Shown one piece after another: positions 7,089-10,198 of a stretch of DNA of 10,198 nt. A program made the translations under genes and the position numbers. Within the stretch, counting starts at the first letter, position 1; each line of letters begins with the position of its first letter. The DNA comes from Lachnospiraceae bacterium (lineage in GTDB: Bacteria > Bacillota > Clostridia > Lachnospirales > Lachnospiraceae): the NCBI GenBank assembly GCA_014804495.1, contig JAAUZS010000158.1, positions 1 through 10,198 of the forward strand. Reading direction: 5' to 3'. Under the pieces are notes generated by a model. That model worked only from the letters and a program-made list of their open reading frames with translations, was not told the DNA's origin and ran no database searches.

Positions 7089-7118
7089 GTAACATCCATA
7101 CACTTACTTACATATAAT
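7089..7118 (+). promoter_or_regulatory. Probable promoter for the glutamine amidotransferase-like gene
   Basis: A perfect -10 TATAAT lies at 7113-7118, with a weak -35 GTAACA (7089-7094, four of six matches) at an 18-bp spacing. The start codon is 38 bp downstream of the -10. Confidence 0.5.
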
Positions 7119-7144
7119 ATCTATATAACTATTGCTGTCCTTTC

Positions 7145-7149
7145 GAGGT
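7145..7149 (+). promoter_or_regulatory. RBS that fixes the amidotransferase start at 7156
   Basis: GAGGT lies 7 nt before the ATG at 7156. The longer reading from a TTG at 7132 has no RBS and would place the RBS inside the gene. Confidence 0.6.
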
Positions 7150-7155
7150 TCTGCC

Positions 7156-7800
7156 ATGTATTCACCCGTTTCTATCGCCATCGTTGGCCGCACGCCGGAC
7201 ACGGCTAATTATGAAAAAGCACTGCACAATCTGGGAGTGGATACCGTCACATCCCTTTATTCCGCACAATATAAAGACTGTGCAGGACTGCTGCTCCCCG
7301 GCGGTGGCGATATCACTCCCGCATTTTTCGGACAACGCAACCGCGGCTCTAGGAATATTGATACTAAGCTTGATATTATCCAGTTTAAGGCATTGGAATT
7401 ATTTATTGAAAAGAAAAAGCCCGTACTTGGAATCTGTAAGGGGCTTCAGGTTATCAATGTCCATTTCGGCGGCACTATCTGTCAACACTTAAGAACCGCT
7501 GAACACCATCAGTGGAATAATAGCGACCAGTTTCACTACGTATACCATATAGGAAGCGACCGCACTGATTTTTTCTATCAAATCTACGAAAGTTGTGCAT
7601 ATGTCAACTCAGCGCATCATCAGGGAATCGATAAACCGGGAACCGGACTTATACCAGTCTGCCAGTCCGATGACGGCGTCATTGAAGCCATCTCCCATTC
7701 CGGTCTTCCGATTATGGCGGTACAGTGGCATCCTGAACGTATGCCGGCAGGTGAAGGAACCGAACTGCTCTATTATTTTTTGAGTATGTGTTCTAAATAA
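7156..7800 (+). CDS. Class I glutamine amidotransferase-like gamma-glutamyl hydrolase (peptidase C26, PuuD-like)
   Basis: 214 residues from the ATG at 7156, slightly shorter than the usual 230-250. The Rossmann-like class I GATase fold shows LLLPGGGDITP (residues 46-55), the nucleophile elbow GICKGLQ with Cys94, NSAHHQ (151-156) as in PuuD-type enzymes, and AVQWHPER with His192 and Glu194 completing the triad. Family members hydrolyse gamma-glutamyl amide bonds (gamma-Glu-GABA, polyglutamyl chains). There is no synthetase domain, so it is a stand-alone hydrolase, cytoplasmic with no signal peptide. It is the only plus-strand gene here and divergent from the capA-like gene. Its last 28 bp overlap, tail to tail, the end of the Mbeg1-like gene. 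The exact substrate is not readable. Confidence 0.92.
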   Translation: MYSPVSIAIVGRTPDTANYEKALHNLGVDTVTSLYSAQYKDCAGLLLPGGGDITPAFFGQRNRGSRNIDTKLDIIQFKALELFIEKKKPVLGICKGLQVINVHFGGTICQHLRTAEHHQWNNSDQFHYVYHIGSDRTDFFYQIYESCAYVNSAHHQGIDKPGTGLIPVCQSDDGVIEAISHSGLPIMAVQWHPERMPAGEGTELLYYFLSMCSK

Positions 7801-8936
7801 TTGATGCCTTCATCCAATTTGTTTTTCTGTATCTGACCTTTAATCTGCAGCTCTTCTTTGATATGTTGTGAAAGCATCTCAAACAGAGCTTTTATCATGT
7901 CGCCCATTATCTGTTTCGTTTCTGCATCGACATTTTTTACCGCCTCCATGACACCGTGAATGCTTCTCTTCCAATTGACCGTAAAATCAACCAGATTGTC
8001 CGTCTCCGAAGCCATCGCGACTTCATAAAGTGTGTCTATGAAAATATGCATCTGCTCCTGATTCAGCGACAATATCCACGCATTCAGCGCTTTATCCCTG
8101 AACATAGCGCTTGAATGGACTCTTTTTACAACCTGAAAATCATCCCCGTCTACCAGCCACGAATACGGGTCATGCTGCGTCAGTCCAATCTTTTTACTCT
8201 CCACGACACGGTAGCTTCCTTCATCATAAAGTATCATCCCCACCAGTGAAGAATGTGGTATCGTTCTCATAATCCTGCTTTCAATTACGTTATATCCACA
8301 CTTTTCTTTCACTTCCGGTCTGAAACCCGGTCCGTCATGACAGAATATTGTGGTAATTCGAGCCTGTATCTCTTTTTTACAATTCATGGAAGCGTATATA
8401 GCAAGGTTTCCGCCCTTGGAATGTCCTCCTACATAAAAATTCTCCGAAAACTCTCCCGCCACCCTGTTCAGATATTCCACACTCATGACCTGTCCCGGCG
8501 CAGGTTCGGAAAAAGCCAGATTCAGATCCTCCTTCCAGCCCACAATATTCTCATCGGTACCACGGTATGCTATATAAAAGATATCATCCGACAACTGTAA
8601 GGTTATGGCTGAGAACTGAGTTTCCTTCTCCCATTCTATTTGGTTTACATAATTTTTTAATTTAATGTTCCCAAAGCGTTTACTTTGTGCCATTGCAGTA
8701 AATAACCTGGTATTTCTTTCCCTGTACGGCTTAAAGGCATAAAGTCTGTCATAATCCTCATGCCGCATTAAATACTGCAAGTCTACAGCCTCTGCATTTT
8801 CGCCGATAACAGGAACCATCCCGTCAAATTTAAGATAGGCGAACTGGCTCAAAATCAGACTGTCAACCTCATTGACCGGCTTCTCACTAAACGTATAGTC
8901 TCCATATTCTTTGATATAATTAATAATAGTTCCCAT
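7773..8936 (-). CDS. Mbeg1-like (DUF2974) alpha/beta-hydrolase
   Basis: 387 residues from the ATG at 8936. Hallmarks of the Mbeg1-like family are present: N-terminal MGTIINYIKEYGDYTF with NEVDSLILSQFAYL, then AYRGTDENIVGWKEDLN (residues 123-139), the nucleophile elbow GGHSKGGN with Ser173, HDGPGF with Asp201 as candidate acid, and QHDPYSW with His255. The alpha/beta-hydrolase domain ends near 280; a helical C-terminal tail follows. The family is predicted to be lipase- or esterase-like and is poorly characterised; no signal peptide. The reading frame stays open upstream to a TTG at 9008 and an ATG at 8978. The 8936 start is chosen because it matches the family N-terminus and has AAGGCGG 5-8 nt upstream. 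It begins 46 bp after the NdpA-like stop, so an operon is likely. Confidence 0.9.
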   Translation of the reverse strand: MGTIINYIKEYGDYTFSEKPVNEVDSLILSQFAYLKFDGMVPVIGENAEAVDLQYLMRHEDYDRLYAFKPYRERNTRLFTAMAQSKRFGNIKLKNYVNQIEWEKETQFSAITLQLSDDIFYIAYRGTDENIVGWKEDLNLAFSEPAPGQVMSVEYLNRVAGEFSENFYVGGHSKGGNLAIYASMNCKKEIQARITTIFCHDGPGFRPEVKEKCGYNVIESRIMRTIPHSSLVGMILYDEGSYRVVESKKIGLTQHDPYSWLVDGDDFQVVKRVHSSAMFRDKALNAWILSLNQEQMHIFIDTLYEVAMASETDNLVDFTVNWKRSIHGVMEAVKNVDAETKQIMGDMIKALFEMLSQHIKEELQIKGQIQKNKLDEGINYLEHILKK

Positions 8937-8940
8937 ATGC

Positions 8941-8948
8941 ACCGCCTT
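8941..8948 (-). promoter_or_regulatory. RBS supporting the 8936 start of the Mbeg1-like gene
   Basis: On the minus strand AAGGCGGT precedes ATG 8936 with 4 nt between (8 nt from AAGG). The alternative ATG at 8978 has only a weak GGA and lies 4 nt past the stop of the preceding gene, so reinitiation there cannot be excluded. Confidence 0.5.
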
Positions 8949-8982
8949 GCCCGGATTTTCCGGCTGTTCTGATAACATTGTA

Positions 8983-10002
8983 TTACATCCGCGCTTCCAA
9001 ATGTTCAATATTCTTAATCAGCACCGAAACCGTTCCGTCAGGATTGGTAATGAACTCTATACTTCTCGGATTCTTATACTGCTCCATCGGAATCTTGATT
9101 TCAATGCCGGTATCTGTATACAAATGCTGGCTCTGATACTTCTTTACTGTATTTTCACTCTGCGGCTGTACCTCTTCTTTTACCATATCATACTTTTCCA
9201 TTTTGTCCTGAAAAGCAACTTTCAATTCCGGTTTTTCCTCAAAAATCTTCTCAGCTATAGTTTCTACCGTAAAACCGCCATTCTCCTCTATCTCTTCCTG
9301 AATGATGCGCTTGGCTTCCATCTGCTTTGCAAAACGCTCGCCCTCATCATAACCGTCCCTTTGTACGCTCTCAACCGCTTTGCTTACAATAGAAAGCTTG
9401 GATTTATGGGACAGATGGCTGCTGCACTTTAAGAACAAAAAAGAAAAGTAATCCGTCTTTTCACCGTTAACTTCATACTTTTTCTCAATGACCCAAACCG
9501 CAAGGTCATCTAACCTGATAATTGCAGCCTCTGAAAGTCTCTGGCTCTCTGATGGAAGAATCGACTTATGACGTATGATTTCATTGCTGTTTCCGTCGGA
9601 AACCGTCATTGTTCTATGCGTATAGAGGGATTTATAATTCATCTTAAGCAGGGCAAGATACTCCTCATCATCATACTGAAAGCGTACAATGACAAGGTCT
9701 GCCGCAGGTATATCAATATTACTGTTCATGATTTCATATAAAAACTGCGCAATATCCTTGCTTATATCCACAAATGAATCATCAGAATACTGCTCCAAAA
9801 TGTGGTAAACTTCAGATTCTTCCTTATAGAAACGGCACTCCTTCGCATCATCTCCGGAGCTGATTTTAGCGATGTGCTCCTTCATAAAATCCGCAAATTC
9901 CGAACCATATTCCAGCTCTGTGTCGGAAAGCACGGGCATTCCGATCGTAGAGTCCATGATATGTACTATGGCTTTTCTGATTCTGATATTTTCTTTCTGC
10001 AT
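8983..10002 (-). CDS. Nucleoid-associated protein, NdpA/YejK (NA37) family
   Basis: 339 residues. The family opening motif is clear: IRKAIVHIMDSTIGMPVLSDTEL (starting near residue 8). A segment like ISKDIAQFLYEIM follows, then the beta-rich core DLVIVRFQYDDEEYLALLKMNY and later a basic/acidic helical region (about 215-280). NdpA-like proteins were found in bacterial nucleoid preparations (E. coli YejK, 335 residues) and are soluble DNA-associated proteins of unclear role; clostridial homologues are distant. The ATG at 10002 is directly preceded by an in-frame TAA, so no longer form is possible. The only RBS, AGGAG (10016-10020), is 13 nt upstream, unusually far, so translation may be modest. 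It is probably co-transcribed with the Mbeg1-like gene downstream. Confidence 0.87.
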   Translation of the reverse strand: MQKENIRIRKAIVHIMDSTIGMPVLSDTELEYGSEFADFMKEHIAKISSGDDAKECRFYKEESEVYHILEQYSDDSFVDISKDIAQFLYEIMNSNIDIPAADLVIVRFQYDDEEYLALLKMNYKSLYTHRTMTVSDGNSNEIIRHKSILPSESQRLSEAAIIRLDDLAVWVIEKKYEVNGEKTDYFSFLFLKCSSHLSHKSKLSIVSKAVESVQRDGYDEGERFAKQMEAKRIIQEEIEENGGFTVETIAEKIFEEKPELKVAFQDKMEKYDMVKEEVQPQSENTVKKYQSQHLYTDTGIEIKIPMEQYKNPRSIEFITNPDGTVSVLIKNIEHLEARM

Positions 10003-10060
10003 TTAAGATGTTGTGCTCCTCTCTTGTGAATATATTTGGACCGTTGCATAAAAAACGAAT

Positions 10061-10089
10061 TTTATAAACTGAGATGGCAGATTGCACAA
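10061..10089 (-). promoter_or_regulatory. Candidate promoter for the ndpA-like / Mbeg1-like operon
   Basis: On the minus strand a -35-like TTGTGC (10084-10089), a 17-bp spacer and a -10 TATAAA (10061-10066) lie about 60 bp upstream of the start. The -35 is weak (TTG only). A second -10-like TATATT lies nearer the gene without a recognisable -35. Confidence 0.4.
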
Positions 10090-10111
10090 AATGTTCTCTC
10101 GCGCCTGACTT

Positions 10112-10138
10112 CGGAATATGGATTTTCTAAATATTCCG
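10112..10138. repeat. 8-bp inverted repeat (hairpin)
   Basis: CGGAATAT (10112-10119) pairs perfectly with ATATTCCG (10131-10138) across an 11-nt loop. It lies upstream of the candidate promoter of the ndpA-like operon and next to a GC-rich structured block. There is no T-run on either side, so it is not a standard terminator. Confidence 0.5.
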
Positions 10139-10151
10139 GTGATGCTGTGAA

Positions 10152-10198
10152 GGACGGACGCAACCGCCCGCAATTCGCCGTCCGGGCTCAATGCGGGC
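10152..10198. repeat. Nested GC-rich inverted repeats at the window edge
   Basis: GCCCGCA (10166-10172) pairs with TGCGGGC (10192-10198), and GGACGG (10152-10157) pairs with CCGTCC (10178-10183). The two stems interleave, so they are mutually exclusive or could form a pseudoknot. The block is markedly richer in G+C than the rest of the window. It may be part of a dispersed repeat, a structured RNA, or a gene cut by the edge; no gene can be supported in 10003-10198. Confidence 0.45.

Noticed and set aside
7132..7155. N-terminal extension of the gamma-glutamyl hydrolase from TTG
   Set aside because: No RBS before the TTG, while GAGGT lies 7 nt before the ATG at 7156; the eight extra residues are not family-like.
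8937..9008. Longer Mbeg1-like protein starting at TTG 9008 or ATG 8978
   Set aside because: The family N-terminus MGTIINYIKEYG begins at 8936 with an AAGGCGG site; the extension overlaps the upstream gene and looks non-conserved.
10003..10191. 62-residue minus-strand open frame upstream of the ndpA-like gene
   Set aside because: It crosses the hairpins and the candidate promoter, has no RBS visible before its start, and no recognisable domain.
10029..10198. Plus-strand frame open to the window end
   Set aside because: No ATG/GTG start with an RBS, and it runs over the inverted repeats; it cannot be judged without the sequence to the right.

Overview
The window looks like chromosomal DNA from a low-to-moderate GC Gram-positive anaerobe, most likely a Clostridia/Lachnospiraceae relative. 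This rests on strong AGGAGG-type ribosome binding sites, TTGACA/TATAAT-type promoters, a lipoprotein-type CapA homologue and the flavour of the families; no rRNA or marker gene fixes the taxon. Ten protein genes are supported, nine on the minus strand and one on the plus strand. I see no tRNA, rRNA, CRISPR array, transposase or phage gene.

Left part (1-2161): a two-gene metal-trafficking module read right to left from a good sigma-A promoter at 2134-2161. The first gene (867-2081) is a COG0523/CobW-type GTPase with the GCICC metal motif and an enormous His/Asp/Glu tandem-repeat domain of nearly 60 histidines in about 100 residues. The second (1-791, running off the left edge) is a divergent G3E-type GTPase. 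It lacks the CxCC motif and carries at its C-terminus a segment resembling the conserved C-terminal domain of the YcgQ/TIGR03943 (DUF1980) family. This is the most interesting part of the window.

Middle part (2196-6977), all minus strand: an aldose 1-epimerase (LacX-like) gene with its own extended -10; a translationally coupled pair made of an exported trypsin-like serine protease (4189-5007) and a two-TM protein with a possible PH-like domain (3173-4192); a HAD-family phosphatase (5125-5778); and a CapA-like lipoprotein metallophosphatase (5835-6977).

Right part (6978-10198): a divergent promoter region with two small palindromes separates the capA-like gene from a plus-strand class I amidotransferase/gamma-glutamyl hydrolase (7156-7800). 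That gene overlaps by 28 bp, tail to tail, the end of an Mbeg1-like alpha/beta hydrolase gene (7773-8936). The hydrolase gene follows a gene for an NdpA/YejK-like nucleoid-associated protein (8983-10002), and the two probably share one transcript. The last ~90 bases hold nested inverted repeats in unusually GC-rich DNA, possibly a dispersed repeat or the start of another element cut by the window edge.

Most of the window is ordinary accessory and housekeeping content. Functions are family-level. No intrinsic terminator with a clear stem plus T-run was found anywhere.
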